Source: Solirubrobacteraceae bacterium
GTDB taxonomy: Bacteria; Actinomycetota; Thermoleophilia; Solirubrobacterales; Solirubrobacteraceae
NCBI GenBank assembly: GCA_025935735.1
Contig: JAICUS010000251.1
Location: forward strand, 1 to 8,236
Direction of reading: 5' to 3'
DNA length: 8,236 nt
Of the stretch, positions 1 through 6,648 are shown piece by piece (the first letter of the stretch is position 1; the number at the start of each line of letters is the position of its first letter). Under the pieces are notes generated by a model, which was not told the origin of the DNA, did not search any database, and saw nothing but the letters and a program-made list of their open reading frames with translations. The position numbers were made by a program, and so were the translations under genes.

Positions 1-1003
1 CGGTGACGCCGTTGACCTAGGAGCGGGTGAGCGGCTCGGCCAGCAGGGCGTTCGGCTTCGCCAGCAGGTAGTCGACGTCGGCGCCGGGGGCCACGACCTC
101 GACCGGGCCGTGCGGCCCCGGCGTGTCCGTGTCGCCGATCAGCCAGCCGCCCTGCCACGGGATGACGAACAGCACGCTCTTCTTGGTGCGGGCGAGCAGG
201 CCGGTGTCGAGGTCGATGCGGTCGGCGGCCACGAAGACGTGCACGCCCTTGGAGGGCACGATCCGGTGCGCCGACGCGCCACCGGCCAGCTCGCGCACGG
301 CGTCGGTCCACACGCCGGCCGCGCTCACGACGTGACGGGCGCGCAACGTCAGCGCCTCGCCGGACTCCTCGTCGACGGCCGCCGCCACGCGGTCTCGCAT
401 CCCCGTCACCCGCACGCGCGTGAGGACGTGCGCGCCGTGCGCCGCGGCGGTGCGGGCGACGGACACGACGACCCGCGCGTCGTCGGAGGAGGCGTCGTAG
501 AACTGCACGCCGCCGGCGAAGCCGGGGCGCAGGCCGGGCGCCTCGCGGCGCAGGCCGCGGGCCGAGATGTGGCGGTGTCGCGGGACCGAGCGGGCGCCGC
601 CGAGGCCGTCGTAGAGCGCGAGCCCGGCGCCGAGGTACGCGCGCTCCCAGCCGCGCCCGCGCAGCGGCCACAGGAACGGCACCGGCTCGACCAGGTGCGG
701 CGCGAGCCGGGTCAGCATCAGCTCGCGCTCGCGCAGCGCCTCGCGCACGAGCGCGAAGTCGCCCATCTCCAGGTAGCGCAGCCCGCCGTGGAACAGCTTG
801 CTCGACGCGCTCGACGTCCCCGCCGCCAGGTCGCGCGCCTCCACCAGAGCCACCGAGAGCCCGCGCGTGGCCGCGTCGAGCGCCACTCCGGCCCCGGTGA
901 TGCCGCCGCCGATCACCAGCAGGTCGAGCTCGCCGGACGCCGCGGCCTCCAGCCCACGCCGCCGATCCAACCTATAGGGGTCAGACCCCTTTAGCCCGTG
1001 CAC
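1..1003 (-). pseudogene. GlpD-like FAD-dependent glycerol-3-phosphate (or polyol-phosphate) dehydrogenase, interrupted
   Basis: The reading frame from a GTG at 1003 gives 328 residues ending at TAG (19-17). Family members oxidise sn-glycerol-3-phosphate to dihydroxyacetone phosphate at the membrane, passing electrons through FAD to quinone; some relatives, such as EryB, act on erythritol phosphate. Visible motifs are the FAD dinucleotide-binding GGGITGAG (residues 32-39), an acidic residue ending the second strand (E55), and the strongly GlpD-like GTSSASSKLFHGGLRYLE (62-79). Family members are usually about 500-570 residues, so roughly the last third is missing. The same frame stays open past the TAG and reads V-N-G-V, as expected just before the conserved 'aGlRPL' segment, so this looks like a nonsense change (a19 instead of c would give GAG). 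The first 11 residues come from the repeat at 967-1033, and no convincing ribosome site precedes the GTG or an alternative TTG at 970. Family membership is certain; the pseudogene call is likely but depends on sequence beyond the window. Confidence 0.7.
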
Positions 1004-1033
1004 GAGTTAAGGGGTCTGACCCCTTTAGGTTGG
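967..1033. repeat. REP-pair (REPIN-like) inverted repeat at the kinase/GlpD junction
   Basis: Two copies of an AT-flanked palindrome, AGGGGTC-A/T-GACCCCT (976-990 and 1010-1024), lie in opposite orientation. The outer arms 967-991 (beginning CCAACCTA) and 1009-1033 (ending TAGGTTGG) are reverse complements over 25 bp with one mismatch. The 17-nt spacer contains the perfect palindrome CGTGCACG (997-1004). Two inverted REP-like units facing each other are the arrangement known for REPINs/BIMEs, which are mobilised in trans by REP-associated tyrosine transposases; no such transposase gene is in the window. The element lies inside both neighbouring reading frames: one copy encodes LKGSDP near the kinase C-terminus and the other encodes LKGSDP near the apparent GlpD N-terminus. 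The structure is seen directly; the REPIN identity is an inference. Confidence 0.6.
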
Positions 1034-2543
1034 CGCTGTTGCTCCACTCGCTGTCGAACAGCGGCCGGAGCGCCGCGTAGACCGCGCGGTGGCGGCGGTG
1101 CAGCGCGTCGTAGGTCTCGCGCAGCAGCGGGTCGGGGGCGCAGCTGTGCTCGCGCGGGCCGGCCATCGCGCGGGCGGCGTCGGCTACGGAGGCGTGCAGC
1201 CCGGCGCCGGCGGCGGCGAGCATGGCCGCGCCGCGGGCCGTCGTCTCGACGTCGTCCGGGCGCGACACCGGCAGGCCGGTGACGTGCGCGCGCAGCTCGC
1301 ACAGCAGCCGGCCCTTCGCGCCGCCGCCCACGCAGACGATCTCGCGCGGCGGATGGCCGGCGGCGGCGATCGCCTCGATGACGTCGCGCAGCGCCAGCGC
1401 GTTGCCCTCCAGCAGCGCCCGGGCCAGGTGGGAGCGGTGGTGGGCCGCGGTCAGGCCGAACCAGCCGCCGCGGGCGTGCGCGTTCCATTCCGGGGCCATC
1501 GCGCCGGCCAGCGCGGGCACCCAGGTGACGCCGTCGGCGCCCGGCGGCGCGCACTGGGCCAGCTCGTTGAGCAGCTCGTAGACGTCCAGGCCGCCGGCCG
1601 CCGCCCGGGCGCTCTCCGGCCCGCCCAGCTCGTCGCGGAACCAGCGATAGGCGCCGCCGGATAGCCAGCCGGGGTTCTCCAGCAGCCACGTGTCCGGGTC
1701 GGCGGACGGGTGCAGCTCGACCACGCCCGAGGGGTCGAAGGCGGGCGACGCCACCACGGCGCACACCGGCTCGGCCGTGCCCATCACGTCGCACACCGTG
1801 CCGGGCGAGACCACGCCCGCGCCCAGGGTCGCCGCCATCTCGTCGCCCGCGCCCAGCACGACCACCGCCGACGCCGGCAGCCCGGTCGCCTCGCGCAGCC
1901 ACGGCGCCACCGGGCCGAGCACGGCGTGGGCCGGCAGCACCTCGGGCAGACGCGCCGCATCGACGCCCCAGGCGGCGCACGCCTCGGGAGACCACTCGCG
2001 CCGCCGCGGATCGAGCAACGCCGTCGAGGACGCGTTGGAGGGATCGACGGCGAGCCGTCCCGACGCCCGCCAGGCCACCCACGCGCCCGGCAGCGCGAAC
2101 CAGGCCGCCGCGGCGTACGCGTCCGGCTCGTTCGCCCGCAGCCAGGCGATCTTCGCCGCCACGTGCCCGGGGTCGACGTTGCAGCCGGTCAGCGCGCGCA
2201 ACCGCTCCGCCTCGCCGTCCACCGCCGCGCACTCCGCGCCCGCCCGCCGGTCGCTCCAGATCAGCGCCGGCCGCAGCGCGCGGCCCTCGCGGTCCGCCGC
2301 CACCAGCCCGTCGAGCTGGGACCCGAACGCCAGCGCCGCCACGGGCATCCCCCGCAGCGCCGACAGCGTCTCCACCAGCGCGGAGAGCCACTGGTCGCAG
2401 TCCTGCTCCGCCCAGCCCGGCCGCGGATACGACAGCGCGTGCGGCGCGTACTCGGTGCGCAGCAGCTCTCCGCCGGCCGTCAGCGCCTGCACGCAGGTGC
2501 CCTGCGAGCCGACGTCGATCCCGACGACGACCGGCTCGCTCAG
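981..2543 (-). CDS. FGGY-family carbohydrate kinase, xylulokinase-like
   Basis: An ATP-dependent cytoplasmic kinase that phosphorylates a sugar or ketose, about 520 residues (xylulokinases are typically 480-500). The N-terminal actin-like phosphate loop GIDVGSQGTCVQAL is at 8-21, with D10 a likely metal/ATP residue. A WAEQD motif is at 44-48 and a substrate-loop GSQLDG at 74-79. The probable catalytic base is D234 in GAGDEMAATLGAG (231-243), and the C-terminal adenosine-binding segment VCVGGGAKGRLL is at 403-414. Upstream in frame there is only GntR-overlapping sequence and no sensible ATG/GTG/TTG, while the next Met (66) lies beyond the phosphate loop. The best start is therefore CTG at 2543-2541, preceded by a strong purine-rich GGAGGAGGAG and overlapping the GntR stop as CTGA. 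The last ~16 residues (from about 505) and the stop codon are contributed by the repeat at 967-1033; the native protein probably ended near residue 503. Xylulose, erythrulose or another ketose/polyol are possible substrates. Confidence 0.85.
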   Translation of the reverse strand: MSEPVVVGIDVGSQGTCVQALTAGGELLRTEYAPHALSYPRPGWAEQDCDQWLSALVETLSALRGMPVAALAFGSQLDGLVAADREGRALRPALIWSDRRAGAECAAVDGEAERLRALTGCNVDPGHVAAKIAWLRANEPDAYAAAAWFALPGAWVAWRASGRLAVDPSNASSTALLDPRRREWSPEACAAWGVDAARLPEVLPAHAVLGPVAPWLREATGLPASAVVVLGAGDEMAATLGAGVVSPGTVCDVMGTAEPVCAVVASPAFDPSGVVELHPSADPDTWLLENPGWLSGGAYRWFRDELGGPESARAAAGGLDVYELLNELAQCAPPGADGVTWVPALAGAMAPEWNAHARGGWFGLTAAHHRSHLARALLEGNALALRDVIEAIAAAGHPPREIVCVGGGAKGRLLCELRAHVTGLPVSRPDDVETTARGAAMLAAAGAGLHASVADAARAMAGPREHSCAPDPLLRETYDALHRRHRAVYAALRPLFDSEWSNSANLKGSDPLTRARAKGV

Positions 2544-3271
2544 TGCTCCTCCTCCACCGGCCCGCGGCGCAGCACGCTGAAGGTGAACGCGTCGGCCACG
2601 TGGTGCTCGCGCGACACCAGCACGACCACGCCGTCCGCCGTGCTGTCCACCTGGCGGATGGTCAGCAGCAGCGTCCCACGCGGGACGTCGAGCCGCCGCG
2701 CCACCTCGCTCTCCGCGTTGCCCGGCGCCAGCTGGGCCACGCCGTGGGCCACCGCCAGCCCGCGCTCGGTCAGCGCCGCGTACACCGAGCCGTCGGACGG
2801 CATCTCCGACGGTCCCAGGTGCTCGATCCGGCACCAGTCCGTCGAGTCGACCACCCGCCGGCCGTCCGCGGTGCGCACGCGGCGCAGCGTGGTCACCGGC
2901 TCGGCCAGGTCGACCCCGAGCGCCTCGGCCACCCAGGCCGGTGGGGGCAGCGCCGTCACCGTCTCCTCCACCGTCCCGGGCGTCAGCCCGGTGCCGGCGA
3001 TCAGCGAGGAGACGCCGAAGTTGCGGCCCAGGTCGTGGGCGAGCGCGGGCCGGTGGCTGACGTAGGTCCCCGAGCCGTGGCGCCGGGTGATGTAGCCCTC
3101 CTCCTCGAGCAGCGACATCGCCGCCCGGACGGAGGTGCGCGAGACGAGCCGCGTGCGGGCCAGCTCCGGCTCGGAGGGCAGGCGGTCGCCGGGCGACCAC
3201 TCGCCGGCCAGGATGCGGTTGCGCAGCTCCTCGGCGAGGCTGAACCGCAGCTCGCGGCGTGTCTCCGTCAC
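2540..3271 (-). CDS. GntR-family transcriptional regulator, HutC/UTRA type (operon A)
   Basis: A 243-residue DNA-binding regulator expected to bind a palindromic operator and release it when a sugar or phosphorylated intermediate binds. The winged helix-turn-helix occupies about residues 9-72, with the family hallmarks PGDRLPSEPELA (27-38), the recognition-helix region VSRTSVRAAMSLLEEEGYI (43-61) and the wing R-HGSGTYV (64-71). The rest, from about 88 to 236, fits a UTRA effector domain, including the LRRVRTADGRRV strand region and the late FTFSVLRR strand. The start is GTG at 3271-3269, overlapping the dehydrogenase stop as GTGA, which suggests translational coupling. The stop overlaps the kinase start in the same way. 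Its position inside a catabolic operon suggests it senses the substrate or an intermediate and controls the divergent region at 4327-4394. Family certain, effector unknown. Confidence 0.9.
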   Translation of the reverse strand: MTETRRELRFSLAEELRNRILAGEWSPGDRLPSEPELARTRLVSRTSVRAAMSLLEEEGYITRRHGSGTYVSHRPALAHDLGRNFGVSSLIAGTGLTPGTVEETVTALPPPAWVAEALGVDLAEPVTTLRRVRTADGRRVVDSTDWCRIEHLGPSEMPSDGSVYAALTERGLAVAHGVAQLAPGNAESEVARRLDVPRGTLLLTIRQVDSTADGVVVLVSREHHVADAFTFSVLRRGPVEEEH

Positions 3272-4326
3272 GGCGCGACGACGACCTTGAGCGCGTCGCC
3301 CGCGCGGATGCGCGAGAACGCCTCCGGCGTGTCGTCGAGGCCGATCACGTCCGACACCACCGACCGGATCCCGCCGGCGTCGGTGGCCAGCATGTCCAGC
3401 GCGCGCACCTGGTCGCGGTGGCGCGAGGCATACGAGCCGTGCACCGACACCTCGCGGTAATGCATGATGTTCGACGGGAACTGGATGTGGGTCGTGCCCT
3501 TGGGCAGGCCGCCGAAGAAGTTCACGCGCCCGCGCGGGGCGGCCATCTCCATCGCCTCCTGCTGGGCGACGTCGCTCGAGCAGGCGACGATCACCACTTC
3601 CGCGCCGAAGCCCGCGGTGGCCCGCTTGACCGCCGCGCCGCCGTCGACGTCGGAGGTGTCGACGTAGGCCATCCGGTCGTCGCCCAGGATCCCGCGCGCG
3701 AGGTCCAGCCGGCGCGCCGTGCGCTCCAGCAGGAGCACCTTGCCGGCGCCCTGCAGCCGCGCCAGCGCGGCGTGCGCGGTGCCGACCGGCCCGGCGCCGA
3801 TCACCACCACGACGTCATCCAGCCCGATCGCCATGTCCTTGTGGCCGCAGATCACGTCCGACAGCGGATCGGCGAAGGTCGCGTGCGCGGGCGAGAGGCC
3901 ATCCGGGATCCTGAAGAGGTTCTTCAGGGCGATGCTCGGGATGGCGACTCGCTCCGCATACGCGCCGGGATGGTCAAAGCCCATGAGCTCGCCGTTGAGG
4001 CAGAGGTTCTCGGCGCCGCTGCGGCACATGCGGCAGCGCCCGCACCAGAGGGTGGAGATGCAGTGGACGGCGTCGCCCACCGAGATGCCCAGCGCAGCCA
4101 CCTCGGCCTCGGCCCGCGGGCCGATCTCCACCACCTCGCCGGAGATCTCGTGGCCGAGCACCCAGGGCGGCTCGATGCGCCGGTCGCCGTTGTAGAACGA
4201 GCGGACGTCGGTGCCGCAGATGCCGCACGCCAGCACGTCCAGCAGGACGCCGTCCTCGGGGCAGGTCGCGTCCTGCGCGCTGCCCACCTCCATGCTGCCC
4301 GGCCCGTTCCAGATCGCCGCTCGCAC
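3268..4326 (-). CDS. Zinc-dependent medium-chain polyol/alcohol dehydrogenase (sorbitol/xylitol/threonine dehydrogenase-like)
   Basis: A 352-residue cytoplasmic NAD(P)-dependent enzyme expected to oxidise a secondary hydroxyl of a polyol or related alcohol to a ketone. The catalytic zinc site is formed by C37 (ACGICGTD, 33-40) and H59-E60 (GHE), with D153 in FADPLSD a likely further ligand. The structural zinc lobe has all four cysteines, C95, C98, C101 and C109. The Rossmann motif VIGAGPVG is at 175-182, followed by an acidic E201 at the end of the second strand, which favours NAD over NADP. The chosen start is GTG at 4326-4324, with AGGAG six bases ahead and the usual N-terminus (V-R-A-A-I-W); an upstream ATG at 4397 would add 23 residues that overlap the divergent promoter and resemble nothing. 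It is the first gene of the minus operon and its stop overlaps the GntR start. MDR assignment is certain; the exact substrate is not. Confidence 0.9.
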   Translation of the reverse strand: MRAAIWNGPGSMEVGSAQDATCPEDGVLLDVLACGICGTDVRSFYNGDRRIEPPWVLGHEISGEVVEIGPRAEAEVAALGISVGDAVHCISTLWCGRCRMCRSGAENLCLNGELMGFDHPGAYAERVAIPSIALKNLFRIPDGLSPAHATFADPLSDVICGHKDMAIGLDDVVVVIGAGPVGTAHAALARLQGAGKVLLLERTARRLDLARGILGDDRMAYVDTSDVDGGAAVKRATAGFGAEVVIVACSSDVAQQEAMEMAAPRGRVNFFGGLPKGTTHIQFPSNIMHYREVSVHGSYASRHRDQVRALDMLATDAGGIRSVVSDVIGLDDTPEAFSRIRAGDALKVVVAP

Positions 4327-4353
4327 TCGCCTCTCCTCACACCGCTGGTCCGG

Positions 4354-4366
4354 TGGTAGCGTACCA
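4354..4366. promoter_or_regulatory. Candidate operator 2: TGGTA-GCG-TACCA palindrome
   Basis: A 13-bp palindrome with 5-bp arms (4354-4358 and 4362-4366) touches the left end of the TTGTC palindrome. It has the GGT...ACC spacing seen in some GntR-family operators. No copy is visible upstream of the permease, so it could be a site for the operon-encoded GntR alone. Arms this short can arise by chance. Confidence 0.3.
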
Positions 4367-4380
4367 GTTGTCCGACAACT
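4366..4380. promoter_or_regulatory. Candidate GntR operator: AGTTGTC-C-GACAACT palindrome
   Basis: A perfect 15-bp palindrome with 7-bp arms around a central C lies 14 bp before the plus-strand ATG (4395) and about 40 bp upstream of the minus-strand GTG (4326). TTGTC-N-GACAA is a common shape for GntR-family operators, and two GntR genes lie in this window. Twelve bases (AGTTGTCCGACA) recur identically at 6681-6692, upstream of the permease, which supports real regulatory function. Repression is likely, given its closeness to both gene starts. Confidence 0.65.
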
Positions 4381-4394
4381 TGGAGAAATCGCCA

Positions 4395-5075
4395 ATGATC
4401 GAGTTCATCTTCATGCTCACCCGCGACGACGTCACGTTGCCGGACGCGCGCGAGGTCTACGCCGCGGTTTCGGGCAGCGGCGTGCGCCACGTGGGCTGCA
4501 AGGACGTCGGGCTGCCCAAGGCCGAGCTCGCGGAGCTGATGGACGACATCCGCGCCCACGGGCACGCGACCTATCTCGAGGTCGTGTCGGAGACGCCGGA
4601 GGACACGCTCGCCTCGGCGGCGGCCGCGGCGGAGATCCGCCCGGACTACCTGATCGGCGGCACGCTGATCGAGCCGGTGCAGGAGATCCTGCGCGGCACC
4701 GGCGTGAAGTTCTTCCCCTACGTCGGGCGGATCGTCGGCCATCCCTGCCTGCTGCGCGGGACGATCGAGGAGATCGTGGAGGACACGCGGCGCGCGGCGG
4801 CGCTCGGCGTCGACGGCATCAACCTGCTCGCCTACCGCTACGACGGCGACGTCGAGGCGCTCACCCGCGCGGTCGTCGGCGCCACCGACCTCCCCGTCAT
4901 CTGCGCCGGGTCGGTGGACTCGATGGAGCGCATCCGCGCGCTGGAGCAGTGCGGCGCCTGGGCGTTCACCATCGGCACCGCCGCGCTGGACGGCAAGCTC
5001 GTCGAGGGCGTCCCGCTGCGCGGCCAGCTGCACGCCGCGCTCGAGGCCGCCGGCGCGCAGGCCTCGCCGGCGTAA
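4395..5075 (+). CDS. TIM-barrel protein of unassigned function, HisA/NanE-like phosphate-binding C-terminus
   Basis: A 226-residue soluble protein. The sequence alternates strands and helices as in a (beta/alpha)8 barrel. The C-terminal strands 7 and 8 carry VICAGSVDSMERI (168-180) and AFTIGTAALDGKL (190-202), the two-glycine-loop arrangement that binds a phosphate group in HisA, TrpF, ThiG and NanE-type barrels. Earlier segments include GCKDVGLPK (34-42), DYLIGGTLIEP (84-94), FFPYVGRIVGHPC (106-118) and GVDGINLLAYRYDGD (138-152); K36, D37, H116 and Y147/Y149 could form an active site. The start is ATG 4395, with GGAGA eight bases ahead; a GTG-started extension from 4353 would read through the operator. 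The gene is divergent from the dehydrogenase/kinase operon. An isomerase, epimerase or aldolase acting on the phosphosugar made by that operon fits, but I do not recognise the exact family and assign no function. Confidence 0.6.
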   Translation: MIEFIFMLTRDDVTLPDAREVYAAVSGSGVRHVGCKDVGLPKAELAELMDDIRAHGHATYLEVVSETPEDTLASAAAAAEIRPDYLIGGTLIEPVQEILRGTGVKFFPYVGRIVGHPCLLRGTIEEIVEDTRRAAALGVDGINLLAYRYDGDVEALTRAVVGATDLPVICAGSVDSMERIRALEQCGAWAFTIGTAALDGKLVEGVPLRGQLHAALEAAGAQASPA

Positions 5076-5079
5076 AAGC

Positions 5080-5107
5080 GGCGGGGCCGCCGAACGGCGG
5101 CCCCGCC
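5080..5107. terminator. Hairpin terminator between convergent genes
   Basis: A perfect 13-bp GC-rich stem (5080-5092 with 5095-5107) encloses a minimal AA loop in the 40-bp gap between two convergent stop codons. Read on the minus strand, the stem is followed by CTTTTA, giving a short U tract that suits termination of the permease transcript. On the plus strand there is no U tract, so termination of the TIM-barrel gene there would rest on the stem alone. Confidence 0.7.
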
Positions 5108-5115
5108 AACAGGAC

Positions 5116-6648
5116 TCAGGGCGTGATGCCCTCGTCGATCATGCGGCCGATCATGTCGAACTTCGCCCGGTTGCGGTACTTCAGGGCGAACGCGTAGCCG
5201 AGCGCGGCGAGCACGCCGACGACGGCGATGACCCAGATCAGGTCGACATAGCCGATCGTGCCCGCCAGCGTGCCGATGTTCTTGAACAGCAGGTAGATCG
5301 CGAAGGCCTGGCCGAGGATGGCGACCACCGGGCAGACCACCACCGCCCACACGGAGTCGTTGTAGTTGTGGCGGCGGTGGTAGACGATCACCGCGAGGGC
5401 GCAGGTGGCCTGGATCGCCAAGATCCACACGACGCCCTGCACGGCCATCATGGTGTAGATGCGCACGTAGGCGACGTCGAACGGCTTGCCGAAGCCCGCG
5501 CCGATGCCCCAGGCGAGCACGATCACGGCCGCCACGGCGGTCTGCGTGATGCTGGCGACGTAGGGCGACTTGTGGATGGGGTGCGTGCGCCCGAGCCGGC
5601 GCGGGAGGATGCCCTCCCGCCCCATCGCGTAGAAGTAGCGCATCGCCACGTTGTGGAAGGCCATCGCGCAGGCGAACGAGCCGGTGAGGATGAAGATCTG
5701 CATGATCGTCGCCAGCCAGTGCGAGCCGAAGTCGCGCATGGCCACGAAGAACGGGCCGCTCGGGTCCTGAGCGGCCTTGACGAGCTTGCTCGGGGCGAAC
5801 GAGGAGACGAACGCCACGGACGTGATGACGTAGCCGATGCCCAGGCCGACGACCGACAGCAGCGTGGCCAGCGGGACGATCCGGCGCGGGTTCCTGGACT
5901 CCTCGGCGTAGTTGGGGATCGCCTCGAAGCCGACCCACGACCAGAAGGCCAGGAACACGCCGACGCCCGCGGCCAAGCCGACGCCCGGGCTGGTCAGCTT
6001 GAACATGTTCAGCGAGCCGACCTCGATGCCCGTCTTGCCGCCCTGCCCGAACACCAGCAGGTCGAAGATCGTGAGGATGATCACCTCGCCGATCAGCGCC
6101 ACGCCGAGCACGCGCACCGACAGCTCGACGTCGAAGTAGCACAGGACGCTGATCAGGATCATCGCGAAGAAGGCGAACAGCGGCCAGGGGATGTTCCAGC
6201 CGAACCAGTCGTGGAAGTTGTTGTTGGCGAAGTAGGCGAACCCGCCGAGCAGCGACACCTCGAACAGCGAGTAGGCCAGCGCTCCGCAGATGCCGGCGGC
6301 CATGCCCAGCTCACGACCGAGGCCGTGCGAGATGAACGAGTAGAACCCGCCCGCCGCGCGGATCTTGCGGGCCATCGTCACGTAGCCGACGGTGAAGATC
6401 GTCAGGATCAGCGTGGCGAACAGGAACGCCGCCGGCGTGTACCTGCCCGTGCCGAACCCGACGGCGAACGGGACGTTGAACAGCATCGCCGAGATCGGCG
6501 CGGCGCCGGTGACGCCGACGAAGATCACCCCCCAGAGCCCGATCGCGTTCGGCTTGAGGCGATCGACCCCGGAGTCGGCGACCGAGAACGACTCGACGGT
6601 GCCCTCGCGGGCGACATCGACCCGGGGGCCCGGCTGGGTGGTTGACAT
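5116..6648 (-). CDS. APC-superfamily amino acid/polyamine-type permease
   Basis: A 510-residue inner-membrane transporter, a normal length for the APC family, which imports amino acids, polyamines or related solutes by symport or exchange. About twelve hydrophobic segments are visible: near residues 36-63, 71-92, 116-140, 153-172, 180-200, 224-243, 259-283, 311-336, 365-382, 397-424, 434-455 and 468-489. The first contains the GVTGAAPISAMLF stretch typical of the unwound TM1 site, and the loop after TM6 has the characteristic FEAIPNYAEESRNPRRIVP (241-259). The start is ATG 6648-6646, with GGGAG just upstream. It is preceded by an 86-bp gap containing an operator-like site matching the one at 4366-4380, and followed by the hairpin at 5080-5107. 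Its substrate is unknown; an APC permease beside a polyol-type operon is somewhat unexpected and may mean the real substrate carries an amine or carboxylate. Confidence 0.85.
   Translation of the reverse strand: MSTTQPGPRVDVAREGTVESFSVADSGVDRLKPNAIGLWGVIFVGVTGAAPISAMLFNVPFAVGFGTGRYTPAAFLFATLILTIFTVGYVTMARKIRAAGGFYSFISHGLGRELGMAAGICGALAYSLFEVSLLGGFAYFANNNFHDWFGWNIPWPLFAFFAMILISVLCYFDVELSVRVLGVALIGEVIILTIFDLLVFGQGGKTGIEVGSLNMFKLTSPGVGLAAGVGVFLAFWSWVGFEAIPNYAEESRNPRRIVPLATLLSVVGLGIGYVITSVAFVSSFAPSKLVKAAQDPSGPFFVAMRDFGSHWLATIMQIFILTGSFACAMAFHNVAMRYFYAMGREGILPRRLGRTHPIHKSPYVASITQTAVAAVIVLAWGIGAGFGKPFDVAYVRIYTMMAVQGVVWILAIQATCALAVIVYHRRHNYNDSVWAVVVCPVVAILGQAFAIYLLFKNIGTLAGTIGYVDLIWVIAVVGVLAALGYAFALKYRNRAKFDMIGRMIDEGITP

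Larger units (their letters stand above)
4327..4394. promoter_or_regulatory. Divergent control region between dehydrogenase operon and TIM-barrel gene
   Basis: This 68-bp gap between back-to-back start codons must hold the promoters and operators for both directions. It contains two adjoining palindromes, listed separately, and ribosome sites for each gene: AGGAG for the minus gene and GGAGA (4382-4386) for the plus gene. I could not pick convincing -35/-10 hexamers by eye in either direction. Confidence 0.7.

Noticed and set aside
17..19. TAG recoded as pyrrolysine in the GlpD-like gene
   Set aside because: No sign of pyrrolysine machinery is visible and GlpD enzymes are not known to use it; a nonsense mutation or sequence error is simpler.
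110..994. Long plus-strand open frames opposite GlpD, kinase, GntR and permease genes
   Set aside because: They are rich in Arg, Ala, His and Gly without recognisable motifs, typical of shadow frames in very GC-rich DNA; the minus-strand frames have full domain signatures.
976..1026. GGGGTC palindromes as an intrinsic terminator
   Set aside because: Neither copy is followed by a U tract on the minus strand, and both lie within reading frames; the inverted pair structure fits a REP-type repeat better.
2544..3200. Kinase frame extended upstream to give a 739-residue protein
   Set aside because: The added segment is antisense-like, arginine/alanine-rich shadow translation of the GntR gene in another frame, with no domain features.
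3347..3864. GTCCGACA matches inside the zinc dehydrogenase (near 3350 and 3857) as further operators
   Set aside because: They lack the flanking palindrome arms and fall within coding sequence for Ser-Asp-Val type codons, so they look like chance matches.
4327..4397. N-terminal extension of the zinc dehydrogenase from an upstream ATG at 4397
   Set aside because: The extra 23 residues run through the palindromic control region and overlap the divergent gene start; the GTG at 4326 has a good ribosome site and gives the normal family N-terminus.
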